DNA from: Opitutaceae bacterium
GTDB lineage: Bacteria > Verrucomicrobiota > Verrucomicrobiia > Opitutales > Opitutaceae
Direction of reading: 5' to 3'
Length of the DNA stretch: 64,000 bases
Assembly: GCA_028688225.1 (NCBI GenBank)
Contig: JAQTYQ010000016.1
Coordinates: 25,101 to 89,100 of the forward strand
The first letter of the stretch is position 1, and the number at the start of each line of letters is the position of its first letter. This document shows positions 9,619-19,092 of this stretch, piece by piece. The translations under genes were made by a program, and so were the position numbers. The notes beneath the pieces are model-generated. The model was given only the letters and a program-made list of their open reading frames with translations, was not told the origin of the DNA and did no database searches.

Positions 9619-10602
9619 TCAGGCCAGTCCGCTGGCCTTCCGGGCCCGGGTCAGCACCTTGCCGGCCACGGCCCGGGCGCGTTCGGCGCCGGCGCGCAAC
9701 ACCTGGTCGACGTAGTCGCGATTGGCCGCCAGTTCCGCGCGGCGCGCGCGGGCGGCGGCGAAATAATTCCAATAGTGCTCGAACAGCGCCTTCTTGAGGT
9801 CGCCGTAGCCCAGCCCCCCCGCGCGCAGCCGGTTCTCAAAATCGGCGGCGACCTCCTTGGGCGCGACGAGCTTCAGGAGCTGGATGACGATGTTCCTGTC
9901 GGCGTCGGGCTTCGGCTCCTGCGGCGTGCGGCTATCCATGACGATCGACATGATCCGCTTCCGCATCGCCTTCTCGCCGCCGAAAATCTCGATGGTATTG
10001 CCGTAGCTCTTGCTCATCTTCTGGCCGTCGGTGCCGGGCACGGTGGCCACCTCCTCGCGGATGGCCGGCTCGGGCACAACGAACGTCTCACCGTAGGTCT
10101 GGTTGAACTTGATGGCGATGTCGCGCGTCATCTCCACGTGCTGCTTCTGGTCGCGGCCGACAGGCACGAGGTTCGAGTCGTAAAGCAGGATGTCGGCCGC
10201 CATCAGCACCGGGTAGGCGAAGAGGCCGAAGTTGGGCGCGACCCCCTTGGCGAGCTTGTCCTTGTAGCTATGGGCGCGCTCCAGCAGCCCCATCGGCGTG
10301 AGCGAGCCGATGATCCACGTCAGCTCCGTCACCTCGGGCAGGTCGGACTGCCGGAAGAACACGCTCTGCTTCGGATCCAGTCCGCAGGCCAGGAAATCGA
10401 GGGCCACGCTGAACGAATTGTGGCGGCGCTCGTCGGCGTTGGCGAGCGACGTCATCGAATGGTAGTCGGCGACGAAATAATAGCACTCCCCTCGTGCCTG
10501 CAGCTCGACGGCCGGCTTCATCATGCCGAAGTAGTTGCCGATGTGCAGCGCCCCGGAGGGCTGGATGCCGGAAAGGATCCTCATGGGCTTGGTCGTGTCC
10601 AT
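9619..10602 (-). CDS. trpS: Tryptophanyl-tRNA synthetase
   Basis: Class I aminoacyl-tRNA synthetase charging tRNA-Trp, 327 residues, normal for the bacterial form. The HIGH-like motif PSGALHIGNYFG lies near residues 15-26 and GQKMSKSYGNTI near residue 193. The ATG at 10602 is preceded by GGAGG five bases upstream, which decides it over an in-frame start 10 codons earlier. It is followed by a beta-helix gene further upstream on the same strand with a 66-base gap. Confidence 0.95.
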   Translation of the reverse strand: MDTTKPMRILSGIQPSGALHIGNYFGMMKPAVELQARGECYYFVADYHSMTSLANADERRHNSFSVALDFLACGLDPKQSVFFRQSDLPEVTELTWIIGSLTPMGLLERAHSYKDKLAKGVAPNFGLFAYPVLMAADILLYDSNLVPVGRDQKQHVEMTRDIAIKFNQTYGETFVVPEPAIREEVATVPGTDGQKMSKSYGNTIEIFGGEKAMRKRIMSIVMDSRTPQEPKPDADRNIVIQLLKLVAPKEVAADFENRLRAGGLGYGDLKKALFEHYWNYFAAARARRAELAANRDYVDQVLRAGAERARAVAGKVLTRARKASGLA

Positions 10603-10668
10603 TTTGCCTCCGCTCGGATGCCGCGGAGGCATCCGAGCAAGCGTCAGTGCGGCGGGCCGGGCAAGTTT

Positions 10669-11358
10669 TTAATCCTCCCGCGCCTCGTCGGTCGCGGTGG
10701 AGCGCACGCGGCCGATGCGGCCGGCCGGCAGGTAGCCGCCAAAGGCGATCGCCGGCATGACCAGCGCGCGTTTGCCGAGCAGGGTGCCGGGATTGAGCAC
10801 GGCGTTGCAGCCGACCTCCGCGTCGTCGCCGAGGATGGCGCCAAACTTGCGCAGGCCGGTCGGGTGCAGGGTGTCGCCCTCGCGCACCAGCACATCGCGG
10901 TGATCAAGCCGGTAGTTGGAGCAGATCGCACCGGCGCCCAGGTGGGCCTTGTTGCCGAGGATCGAGTCGCCCACGTAGTTGTAGTGCGGCGTCGCCACGC
11001 CGTCCATGAGCAGGCAGTTCTTGTACTCGCAGGCATTGCCGAGCACGCAACCCTCGCCGACGATGACATTGCCGCGCACAAAGGCGCCCGGCCGGATCTC
11101 GGTGCGCGCCCCGATGTAGGCCGGCCCGATGAGCGTGGCATAGCTCGGCAACTTCACCGTCGGGTGAATCCACAACGGTCCCTCGGCCTGCACGCCGGGT
11201 GGCAGCGGCGGCACCGGGACGTCGAAATGAAACGCCGCCAGGGCCGGACCGATGCGTTTCAACCATTCCCACGGCGGCAGGTCGGCAGGAAAGTGCGCCG
11301 CAAAAATGGTCAGCGACGGTGGCAGCGTAAAAAAATCGGCGGCTTTCAACTCCGCCAC
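10669..11358 (-). CDS. Left-handed beta-helix (GlmU-like) transferase/UDP-sugar pyrophosphorylase-type protein
   Basis: A 229-residue hexapeptide-repeat protein: after about 60 residues the chain is built of repeats such as IGARTEIRPGAFVRG and VGEGCVLGNACEYKN, then HYNYVGDSILGNKAHLGAG. The last motif is typical of the C-terminal acyltransferase half of GlmU and of stand-alone GlmU-like proteins. There is no N-terminal uridylyltransferase domain. A role in nucleotide-sugar or cell-envelope synthesis is inferred. It is upstream of trpS on the same strand. Confidence 0.75.
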   Translation of the reverse strand: MAELKAADFFTLPPSLTIFAAHFPADLPPWEWLKRIGPALAAFHFDVPVPPLPPGVQAEGPLWIHPTVKLPSYATLIGPAYIGARTEIRPGAFVRGNVIVGEGCVLGNACEYKNCLLMDGVATPHYNYVGDSILGNKAHLGAGAICSNYRLDHRDVLVREGDTLHPTGLRKFGAILGDDAEVGCNAVLNPGTLLGKRALVMPAIAFGGYLPAGRIGRVRSTATDEARED

Positions 11359-11562
11359 TCAAACCGGCTTGGGGCCTCCGGCCAACAAAAAAGCCGCCGG
11401 GGTCAAGCGGCCTTGAGAAAGTCCGGGCGAGCGGTGATCTGCGCCGGCCCGGGGCAGGCAAGGCAGCTTGGTCGGAAACCAGCAGCGCCAGGCCCACCCA
11501 GCGGCGGCGCGGCAGAATTTAGGTTGAAATGTTGCGCCGCTTGGCCCGCATTACCGGCGGCG

Positions 11563-12957
11563 ATGCCTGTTGAAACCATGCTGGCTCCGGGGAGCGAAGT
11601 CCTCGTGCTCGAGGATGATGGCGTCCTGCGCAAACGCCTGGCCGGCTACCTGCGCACCCAAGGCGCCGAGGTGACCGAGGCCGGCCGGATCGAGGAGGCG
11701 CGCCGCCTTCTGCGTGACTGCCGTTTCGACTTCGCCCTCGTGGACCTGCACCTGCCCGACGGCGAGGCCCTCGCGCTGCTGCGCGACGGCCTGTTTTCGG
11801 AAAACACCGGCGTCGTGGTGATGACCGCGTTTGGCGGCGTGAAACAGGCGGTCGAGGCCATGCGCCTGGGGGCGGGCGACTACCTCGCCAAGCCCTTCGA
11901 GCCCGAGGAAACCGTCCTCGCCTTTCTCCGCTGCCGGGACACCCGGATCGTCCGGCGCCGCGAGGAGCATCGCGCCAAGGAGACGGGCGGCGAAGCCGAC
12001 AGCGTCGTTTTCGGCGCGAGCCTCGCCGGGGTGCGCGCCCAGCTCGGCACCATCCTGGCCGCCGAGCGCCGCCTGGAGCGGGGCCTGCCGCCGGTATTGA
12101 TCGAAGGCGAGACGGGCACCGGAAAGAGCGCCTTCGCCCGCTGGCTCCATGCCCAGGGGCCGCGGGCCGCAAAACCGCTGATCACGCTCAATTGCGCCGC
12201 GGTGCCTGACTCGCTGGCCGAATCGGAGCTGTTCGGTCACGAGCGCGGTGCCTTCACCGATGCCCGGCACGCCCGCATCGGCCTCTTCGAGGCGGCCGAC
12301 GGCGCCACGCTCTTTCTCGACGAAATCGGCGCCCTTTCGCCCGCCACCCAGGCCAAGGTGCTGACGGCGGTGGAGGACGGCCGCATCCGCCGGCTCGGCG
12401 GCACCCGCGAGATCACCGTGGATGCGCGCCTGATCGCCGCCAGCAACCGGCCGCTGGCCGACCTCGTGCAGCAGGGGGCGTTTCGCGAGGATCTCTACCA
12501 CCGGCTGAATCTCCTGCGCATCACCTTGCCGCCGCTGCACGAGCGCGGCACCGACATCGTGCCCCTGGCCCGCCACCTGCTTGCGAGAATCGCCGGCCGC
12601 CACCGGCTGCGGGGGCTGGCCATCACGCCGGAGGGCGAGGCGCGCCTGCTGGCCCAGCCGTGGCGCGGCAACGTGCGCGAGCTGGCACACGAGATCGAGC
12701 GCGCCGTGATTTTTGGCGGAGGCGCCCCGCTGGATTTTGCCCACCTCGGCAGCGCGCCCACCCCGCCCGCAGGCGGCTGGCGCAACCCGGCGTGGAAACT
12801 GCCCGAGAACGGTTTCTCGATCGATGCCCTGGTGAACGAACTCATCGCCGAAGCCTTGCGCGAAACCAGCCAAAACGTCTCCGCCGCCGCACGCCGGCTC
12901 GGCGTCACGCGTCAGTTTATCCGCTACCGTCTTTCCGGCGGAAAACCCGGCTCCTGA
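11563..12957 (+). CDS. NtrC-family sigma-54 response regulator
   Basis: 464 residues in three parts: a receiver domain with phospho-acceptor Asp in LVDLHLPDG near residue 60 and Lys in YLAKPF; an AAA+ domain with Walker A GETGTGKS near residue 182 and Walker B TLFLDEIG; and a Fis-type HTH at the C-terminus (AAARRLGVTRQFIRYRL). The sigma-54 contact loop reads GAFTDA, not the canonical GAFTGA. The start could also be an ATG 15 bases later. A sensor kinase gene lies 1.5 kb downstream with one secreted protein gene between, so they probably form a two-component system. Confidence 0.9.
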   Translation: MPVETMLAPGSEVLVLEDDGVLRKRLAGYLRTQGAEVTEAGRIEEARRLLRDCRFDFALVDLHLPDGEALALLRDGLFSENTGVVVMTAFGGVKQAVEAMRLGAGDYLAKPFEPEETVLAFLRCRDTRIVRRREEHRAKETGGEADSVVFGASLAGVRAQLGTILAAERRLERGLPPVLIEGETGTGKSAFARWLHAQGPRAAKPLITLNCAAVPDSLAESELFGHERGAFTDARHARIGLFEAADGATLFLDEIGALSPATQAKVLTAVEDGRIRRLGGTREITVDARLIAASNRPLADLVQQGAFREDLYHRLNLLRITLPPLHERGTDIVPLARHLLARIAGRHRLRGLAITPEGEARLLAQPWRGNVRELAHEIERAVIFGGGAPLDFAHLGSAPTPPAGGWRNPAWKLPENGFSIDALVNELIAEALRETSQNVSAAARRLGVTRQFIRYRLSGGKPGS

Positions 12958-13183
12958 ATGCATGACACCATGTGCCCGCGTTGGCTGCCTGCAGCCGGAA
13001 GTTGCAGCGAAACAAGAGCTGATTGGCTGTCAGCAGCCAGCAAAGCGCCAAGGCATCCAGCGGCCCGGCCGGTCCTATTTTCTTAAGCCATTCACAAGCA
13101 AAATCTTCTGCACGCAAAGATGCCGATGGCATGCAACGCGCAGGCTGGGAGACACATCGTAAACCATCAACTCCCTCAATCCC

Positions 13184-14419
13184 ATGAAGACATTTCTTCC
13201 ACTCACCCTTGGGCTCGCCGCCGTATTTGCGTCCTTCCCGGCGCCGCAGGCGAACGCCAACAGCGGCGAACCCAAATTCGACCTGATCGTGGTTGCCGAA
13301 CAGGCCAACCCGAAAGCACCGCCCCCCATGCCGGATCCGGACCATCCGGTTTATTACACCGCCGCTGATGCCGGTTATATCGAAGCCGGCAGTCCGATTG
13401 CCGGCGAAAAACCACCAACCGCGGAAGCGGTCGGGCAGGCGTTGCGGGTGACCCTGGCGGCGCAGAATTATCAGCCGGCCCCCGACGGGTCGGCACCGGC
13501 CCAGTTGCTCATTTATCACTGGGGGGTCATTCGCCGGGACTTCATCGCCATCGAGCCTCCGTTCAGGGTTCAGCCCAACCTCCATGCCCGTATCTCGCTG
13601 GTCGCGACAAAGAAAATGGCCGAGCGGATCGAGGATTTCATCGTCGGCCGGAAATCCGCCGTCGGCCTGGGTCGGTCCTTTCCGCCGCCGGGCCTGCTGG
13701 CGCCGCGGCTGCAGGATGTCCTGAGCATCGCGGAGGATCCCCGCTACTTTGTTATCGTGTCGGCCTACGACTATGCCGCGGTCAGCCGTCACGAGCCCCG
13801 GCTGCTGTGGCGGGTCAAGCTGAGCGCACGCGACGTCAGCGGGGCGATGTACGAAATCCTGCCCGCCCTCATTCGCGGCGGTGGTCCGTTCCTCGGACGC
13901 CACGTGGAGGAACCGCAATATCTGAAGGCGCCGCGGCGACCGGCCGTGGCGCCGGGAGAGCCGGACCTGCCAGCGACGGCAGGACAGCCCCCCGAGGGTT
14001 TTGTCCGCGACCTCGCGCAACGAGAGCATGCGGCGTTCTCCGGCGAGCCGGTCGCCGACCCCGCGAACAATAGCGCCGCCGCTGCTGCGACCGGCGACCC
14101 GGGTTCCCCCGCCCTGCCGCCGGCGCTCGCGCAACGGATCACCACCTATCAGCGGGAAAAGCTCTCCTTGCAGGAGACCCTCGCCGCCCGGATCAAGGGA
14201 CAAAATCCGGGTGCGGAAACCCGCCAGGCCATTGACACCTTCAATGCGGAAAATGCCGGCCGCATTGCCGCGTTGTCGAAAGCGCGGGAGGCCATCCGCG
14301 ACGAACTCTCCCGGCTGGCCGCTGCGAACGCCGGCACCGCCTCCGGCAAATCCCTGGATGTCCTCCTCCAGGAATACGCCATCGGCGTCCAGGAGCTGCA
14401 GCCGCCTGCCGCCCCGTAA
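13184..14419 (+). CDS. Secreted protein of unknown function
   Basis: I do not recognise a family. The 411-residue product has a signal peptide (MKTFLPLTLGLAAVFASF... cut after QANA), a globular region to about residue 230 with several aromatic-rich strands (LLIYHWGVIRRDF, YFVIVSAYDYAAV), a Pro/Ala-rich linker (about 245-310) and a charged helical C-terminal part (about 320-400) that could form a coiled coil. It sits between a response regulator and a sensor kinase gene, 46 bases before the latter, so it may be part of the same signalling unit. The position is seen; the role is inference. Confidence 0.7.
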   Translation: MKTFLPLTLGLAAVFASFPAPQANANSGEPKFDLIVVAEQANPKAPPPMPDPDHPVYYTAADAGYIEAGSPIAGEKPPTAEAVGQALRVTLAAQNYQPAPDGSAPAQLLIYHWGVIRRDFIAIEPPFRVQPNLHARISLVATKKMAERIEDFIVGRKSAVGLGRSFPPPGLLAPRLQDVLSIAEDPRYFVIVSAYDYAAVSRHEPRLLWRVKLSARDVSGAMYEILPALIRGGGPFLGRHVEEPQYLKAPRRPAVAPGEPDLPATAGQPPEGFVRDLAQREHAAFSGEPVADPANNSAAAAATGDPGSPALPPALAQRITTYQREKLSLQETLAARIKGQNPGAETRQAIDTFNAENAGRIAALSKAREAIRDELSRLAAANAGTASGKSLDVLLQEYAIGVQELQPPAAP

Positions 14420-14464
14420 ACCGGCGGATTTGCCGTCGCGGAAATCACCTCCCGATTCCCTGGT

Positions 14465-15835
14465 ATGAAGCCGCGGTTCATGCGTCTCGTCCTGCCGGCG
14501 CTGGCCGCCGCCACGCTGCTCGTGGCCATCTTTGCCGGGATGGTCGTGCGCTTCCGGGCCGGCCTCCGCGAGGAGATCCGCCGGACGATCATCGACCGCG
14601 ATACCAGCATACTCCGCCCCGTGGCCCTGCGGCAGCTGGCCCGGGGTGAAGCCGCCACCACGAGCCCCGCCGACCTGCTGGCGGCGGTGCTGGACAGCGC
14701 GCAGCAGGAAAACATGCTGGCCGTGGCCGTTTACGATGCGCAGGGCCGCACCCTGCGTTTCGCTCCTGATTCGCTGCTCATCGCCGAATTGCCGCTGGAT
14801 GACTATCTGCGGTTGCTCAAGGGCGAGCCGATCGGCCGTTATCATCCGGTGTTTCCGCTCGACCATTATTTCTCCGGGGTCGGCGGGCCGCCGGCGCAGC
14901 GCAAGACGCCGGTGCTCGAGGTGCTGCTGCCGCTGCATGGCCGCGACGCGGACCGGCTGCTCGGCTTTGCGCAGTACTACATCGACGCCCGGCCGCTGGC
15001 CCGGGAACTGGCGGCCATCGACGGACGCATCAACCGCCAGACCGCCGCGACGCTCGGCATCGGCGCGACGCTGATCGCCGCCGTCGTGACTGCCGCCTAC
15101 TTCGGGCTGCGCCGGGCCCGGGACGCCATCACGGAGCGCAACCAGCGGCTGGTCCGGACCAATTTCGAGCTCACCCTGGCGGCCAAGGCCTCGGCCGTCG
15201 GCCAGATCACCTCGCATTTGATCCACGGCCTGCAGGGCTCCGTCGCCGGCCTGCGCGAAACCATGTCCGGCCACGGGCCCGGCGGCCCGGCGGCACCAGA
15301 CTGGAAGACCGCCGCCGGCTACACGGAGCGGATGCAGGCGATGATCCAGGAAACCGTCACGCTGCTTGCTGAGACCGCCACGCCCGGCACGGCCTATGAA
15401 CTCACCGGGCATGAGCTCGCCGAAATCATCCATCAGCGCAACGCGACCCCCGCGGAGAAAAAGGGCATCACTCTCACCATCCGTGGTGGATTCGACCGGA
15501 GCCTCGACGGTCATCGCGGCAGCCTCGTGTGCCTTATCATCAGCAACCTGGTGCAAAACGCGATCGATGCCACCGGCGCCGGCCGGCGCATCGCCGTGAC
15601 CTTCCGCCATGACGGCGGTGCCGTGAAAATCACCGTTGCCGACGAAGGTCCCGGCATCCCCGGGGAGCTGCGCGAGCATCTCTTTGAACCGGGGCACACC
15701 GGCCGCCCGGGAGGCTCGGGCCTGGGTCTCGCCATCAGCCGGCTGCTGGCCCGGCAAATCGGCGCCACCCTGGCACTCGAATCCACCGGTCCGGACGGCA
15801 CGACCTTCAGTCTCACGCTGCCGGTCGGCGGCTAA
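14465..15835 (+). CDS. Membrane sensor histidine kinase (NtrB-like)
   Basis: 456 residues: transmembrane helix near 10-27, an extracytoplasmic sensing region (about 30-190), a second transmembrane helix near 195-215, then the kinase core. The phospho-acceptor His is in SHLIHGLQG (near residue 253), an unusual H-box where HE[ILV] is normally seen. The ATPase has the N box NLVQNAIDA, G1 DEGPGIP and G2 GGSGLGLAIS. It is the likely partner of the NtrC-type regulator at 11.6-13.0 kb. Confidence 0.88.
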   Translation: MKPRFMRLVLPALAAATLLVAIFAGMVVRFRAGLREEIRRTIIDRDTSILRPVALRQLARGEAATTSPADLLAAVLDSAQQENMLAVAVYDAQGRTLRFAPDSLLIAELPLDDYLRLLKGEPIGRYHPVFPLDHYFSGVGGPPAQRKTPVLEVLLPLHGRDADRLLGFAQYYIDARPLARELAAIDGRINRQTAATLGIGATLIAAVVTAAYFGLRRARDAITERNQRLVRTNFELTLAAKASAVGQITSHLIHGLQGSVAGLRETMSGHGPGGPAAPDWKTAAGYTERMQAMIQETVTLLAETATPGTAYELTGHELAEIIHQRNATPAEKKGITLTIRGGFDRSLDGHRGSLVCLIISNLVQNAIDATGAGRRIAVTFRHDGGAVKITVADEGPGIPGELREHLFEPGHTGRPGGSGLGLAISRLLARQIGATLALESTGPDGTTFSLTLPVGG

Positions 15836-16157
15836 ACAGCAGTCCCATCGTCCGGTTGCTCCCTTGCGGTTTTCCATTCGCCACAACCGGCTATTCCCGC
15901 CGGCGCCGATCAGCCACCACTATTGTTTAGACCTGATCCGAGTGGTTTGGCTCTCATGTCGGCTGTTACTGTTTCACCTACACCATACCGATTCAGCCAC
16001 GGTGAAGTGTGATCTCCCGGATTGGCAAGCGTGCCACTTCCTCCGGCAGATCCGGTTAGACACTTGGTTTGGGTCGGCAACGCATTCCACCCGTCTCTGG
16101 GACGGCCGCCTGGCATTTTCGCCTTCAACCGGTCGGCCGGCCGGTTACAACCAAGGC
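15836..16157. other. Intergenic stretch with no recognised feature
   Basis: About 320 bases of lower GC than the flanking genes. No plausible small gene, promoter match or strong hairpin was found; only short GC-rich direct repeats (CCGG-rich) precede the next start codon. Confidence 0.5.
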
Positions 16158-16910
16158 ATGCCCACCCTTGACGAGATCGTCGCCTATTGCGACCGCCGCA
16201 CGCGCCGCGCTGCGTTCACGGACTACCCCGGCGCCAGCAACGGCCTGCAGGTCGCCAACCGGGGCCGCGTCACCCGGATCGGCGCCGCGGTCGACGCCGG
16301 CCTGGAGCCTTTCGCGAAGGCGGTCGCCGCCGGCGTGGATTTCCTCATCGTGCATCACGGCTTGTTCTGGGAGCCGCCGCGTCCGGTCACCGGCTTGAAC
16401 TATCAAAAGCTCGCCACGCTCCTGCACGGCAACTGCGCGCTCTATTCCAGCCACCTGCCGCTCGACGCGCACCCGCAGATCGGCAACAACGTCCTGCTCG
16501 CCCGCCAGCTGGGTCTCCGGCCCCGCCGTCCGTTTTTGGTGCGTGAGGGCGAGGCGATCGGCTGGATCGCGCCCAGCCGGCTCCGGCGCGCCGATCTGCG
16601 GCGGAAGCTGGCCGCGCTTTATCCCCGGATGACGGCCTTGGAGTTCGGCTCGGCGGCACCGCGTGCAGTCGCCTTCTGCAGCGGGCGCGGCACCAGCGCC
16701 GTGCGCGAGCTGGCGGCCGCGCGGGTCGATACGCTGGTGACCGGCGAGTTGGGCGAGGAGTGGTTCAACCACGCCCAGGAGCACCGGTTCAATCTCTACC
16801 TCTGCGGCCACTACGCCACCGAGGTGCACGGCGTGAAGGCGCTGGCGGCCGAGCTCGCGCGGAAATTCCGCCTGCCATGTGAGTTCATCGCGACCGGAAA
16901 CCCGCTCTGA
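16158..16910 (+). CDS. Nif3-like dinuclear metal center protein (DUF34)
   Basis: Nif3/YbgI family, 250 residues. The metal-binding residues are visible: HHGLFW (VDFLIVHHGLFW near residue 62), SSHLPLD near 98, and the C-terminal pair HYATEVHGVKAL. Some members were annotated as GTP cyclohydrolase 1 type 2, but the cellular role is unsettled. The start MPTLDEIVAYCDRR matches the family. It precedes aroQ by 99 bases. Confidence 0.88.
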   Translation: MPTLDEIVAYCDRRTRRAAFTDYPGASNGLQVANRGRVTRIGAAVDAGLEPFAKAVAAGVDFLIVHHGLFWEPPRPVTGLNYQKLATLLHGNCALYSSHLPLDAHPQIGNNVLLARQLGLRPRRPFLVREGEAIGWIAPSRLRRADLRRKLAALYPRMTALEFGSAAPRAVAFCSGRGTSAVRELAAARVDTLVTGELGEEWFNHAQEHRFNLYLCGHYATEVHGVKALAAELARKFRLPCEFIATGNPL

Positions 16911-17009
16911 ATCTTCACCGGAGGCCGCCGAGAAAGCAGAGCGGGGCCAAAAGGATTCTTCCCTTCCCTCTGCTTCCTCTGCTAACTCCGGTCAGGTTTC
17001 CCAATTTCC

Positions 17010-17441
17010 ATGAAAAAGATCGCCATCATCAACGGCCCCAATCTCGACCGCCTCGGCAAACGTGAGCCGGAGGTTTACGGCCGGGCGACGCTCCGGGACC
17101 TCGAGAAAATGGTCCGCACCGAGGCCAAAAAACTCCGCGTGTCGCCCACCTTCTTCCAGTCGAACCACGAGGGCGCGCTCATCGACAAGCTGGGCGAGCT
17201 GGCCGACCGCCGGTTCGACGGCATCATCATCAACCCCGGCGGCCTCTCGCACACCAGCATCGCGCTGCGCGACGCCATTGCGGGCACGGGCATTCCGGCG
17301 GTGGAAGTGCACATCTCCGACATCCGCCGGCGCGAGCCTTTCCGCCGCAAGTCCATCACCGCCGGCGCCTGCGTGGCCATGATCTGCGGCCGAGGGCTGC
17401 CCGGCTACCTCCTGGCCCTGCGCCGGCTGGAGAAAAGGTAG
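17010..17441 (+). CDS. aroQ: Type II 3-dehydroquinate dehydratase
   Basis: Third step of the shikimate pathway, 3-dehydroquinate to 3-dehydroshikimate. 143 residues, the standard type II length. Signature INGPNLDRLGKREPEVYG carries the catalytic Arg and Tyr; the catalytic His is in VEVHISDIRRREPFRRKS. The NPGGLSHTS segment is also conserved. The ATG at 17010 has the family N-terminus MKKIAIINGPN. Confidence 0.96.
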   Translation: MKKIAIINGPNLDRLGKREPEVYGRATLRDLEKMVRTEAKKLRVSPTFFQSNHEGALIDKLGELADRRFDGIIINPGGLSHTSIALRDAIAGTGIPAVEVHISDIRRREPFRRKSITAGACVAMICGRGLPGYLLALRRLEKR

Positions 17442-17490
17442 GCGCCGGCTCGCGGCAAAAATGCGTCGCGAGCAAGCCCGCTTCCACCTC

Positions 17491-18003
17491 ATGGCCGAGA
17501 CCCTGCCCAACTTCTCCGCGCCGCGCTGGTTCGCCTGCCACACCAAGCCGCGGTGCGAAAAGAAATTCGCCGCGCTGCTCACCGCGGAGCAGTTCCCGCA
17601 CTATCTGCCGCTGGTGCCAAGCGTGCGGCGCTATCGGGACCAGACCAAACGCTTCACCAAGCCGCTGTTTCCGAGCTACGTGTTTGCCGAGATCCCGCCG
17701 GACCGGAAAAACCGCGTCTACCAGCAGGACCTGCTCGTCCGCGCCATCTGGGTCGAAGACCAGGCCGGCCTGCTGCGGCAGCTCGAGGACGTGCGGGCGG
17801 TCGTGGCCTCGGGCCTGGAGCTGAGCCTGCATCCGCTGCTCAAAAAGGGGGCGCGCGTGAAGGTGGCCGGCGGCCCGCTGCACGGCATCGAGGGGGTCGT
17901 GGACGATCCGGCGAGCCCGCGGGGGGTGATCATCGCCATCGACGTGCTGCAGCAGGGGCTGCTAGTGCGCCTGCCGATGGAGAATTTGCAGCTGCTCCCT
18001 TAA
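17491..18003 (+). CDS. NusG-like transcription elongation factor (RfaH/LoaP type paralogue)
   Basis: About 170 residues with an NGN domain (RWFACHTKPRCEKKFA ... LFPSYVFAEI) and a C-terminal KOW-like SH3 domain (GARVKVAGGPLHGIEGVV). Housekeeping NusG is normally beside secE and rplK; this isolated copy beside aroQ looks like a specialised paralogue of the kind that assists long operons, for example surface polysaccharide genes. No such operon is in the window. The start at 17491 gives the usual short N-terminus; an ATG at 17461 is in frame. Confidence 0.82.
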   Translation: MAETLPNFSAPRWFACHTKPRCEKKFAALLTAEQFPHYLPLVPSVRRYRDQTKRFTKPLFPSYVFAEIPPDRKNRVYQQDLLVRAIWVEDQAGLLRQLEDVRAVVASGLELSLHPLLKKGARVKVAGGPLHGIEGVVDDPASPRGVIIAIDVLQQGLLVRLPMENLQLLP

Positions 18004-18030
18004 ACCGGCGGACTGCACGGAGGATTGCGC

Positions 18031-19077
18031 ATGATGGATCCCGATCCACTCAATCGATGCAACCGAACGCGCGCAGCGCTGTCCATGAACGGGTCCAGCT
18101 TGCACTGCATGCGCCCACCCACGAGGTTTGCTTTTTTCCGGAAGACCGCCCTGTGCCTGGTCGCCGGCCTGCTGCTAGCCGCCACCGGAGCGGCCCAGGA
18201 CGATCCGCCGGCCGGCGAAGCCGCACCCGCCAATGGCAATGGCAGCCAGCCCACGATCTCGCGCATTCCCGGCCTGTTCGAGATCGACCTGCCGAAAACC
18301 GAGCGGAGGGGCAACATCCAGTTCACCTTTCAACCCCATTTTCGCGATCTGATCGACAACAGCTACCTGCGCATCCCGCTCGGGTTCCGCTGGGGCGTGA
18401 ACGACCACTTCGAGCTCAACAGCGATCTTGACACCTATTTCGACCATGGCCTGGGCCGCGGCGCCAGCGGCTATGGCCTCAGCCAGCTGCACTTCGGCGC
18501 CAAGTACGCCTGGCACGAATGGCTCAAGCCCTCCTGGGACACCAGCGTGGGTTTCAACTCCTCCATCCCCGTCAGCCGGCCGCCGGTCGAGCTCACCGAC
18601 GGCCACAATCATTTCACGCCGTTCATCGTGCTGGGGCGGCAGGTGGATGGGGTGAAGGGCCTCTCGGGTTTCCTGCACACAAGCGTGGATTTCATCTCCA
18701 AGTCATCGACGCCCGGTGAGTTCGGCCGGAACCAGCCGCACAGCAATTCTCTGACGGTGACTCCGGGCCTGCTCTACGACCGCAAGTCTTTCCACTACAC
18801 CCTGGAGGTTGACTGCACCACCACGAGCCTGGTGGGCCAGGGTAACAAGAATTTCTTCACCATCCGGCCGGGCGTCATCTGGGACCTGCCCAGGAAGCTG
18901 GTGTTCAACGCCCGCGGCCGCTGGCTCGTCGGCTTCAACGTGACGGCCACCTTCGGTCCCGACGGCAACACGTTCGGCACCGGCGGCCGGTTCCGCGGCG
19001 AGGTGAACCTGACGCGTTTGTTCCGCCACGACCGGCAGGACAACACTCCGCCGGCTGATGCGACCTCCGGCCGCTGA
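18031..19077 (+). CDS. Predicted outer-membrane beta-barrel protein
   Basis: No named family recognised. The mature part has alternating amphipathic strands with aromatic residues (IQFTFQPHFRDL, RIPLGFRWGV, HFELNSDLDTYF, FTIRPGVIWDL) as in transporter-like barrels (meta-pathway phenol degradation-like). A clear signal peptide begins at an internal Met (18109: RKTALCLVAGLLLAATGAAQ). ATG 18031 has GGAGG eight bases upstream but would give a 26-residue n-region extension; either start is possible. Confidence 0.65.
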   Translation: MMDPDPLNRCNRTRAALSMNGSSLHCMRPPTRFAFFRKTALCLVAGLLLAATGAAQDDPPAGEAAPANGNGSQPTISRIPGLFEIDLPKTERRGNIQFTFQPHFRDLIDNSYLRIPLGFRWGVNDHFELNSDLDTYFDHGLGRGASGYGLSQLHFGAKYAWHEWLKPSWDTSVGFNSSIPVSRPPVELTDGHNHFTPFIVLGRQVDGVKGLSGFLHTSVDFISKSSTPGEFGRNQPHSNSLTVTPGLLYDRKSFHYTLEVDCTTTSLVGQGNKNFFTIRPGVIWDLPRKLVFNARGRWLVGFNVTATFGPDGNTFGTGGRFRGEVNLTRLFRHDRQDNTPPADATSGR

Positions 19078-19092
19078 ATCGCGGGCGGCCGG

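Noticed and set aside
12917..15886. 989-codon minus-strand frame opposite the secreted protein and kinase
   Set aside because: Shadow of two clear plus-strand genes; no recognisable protein motif.
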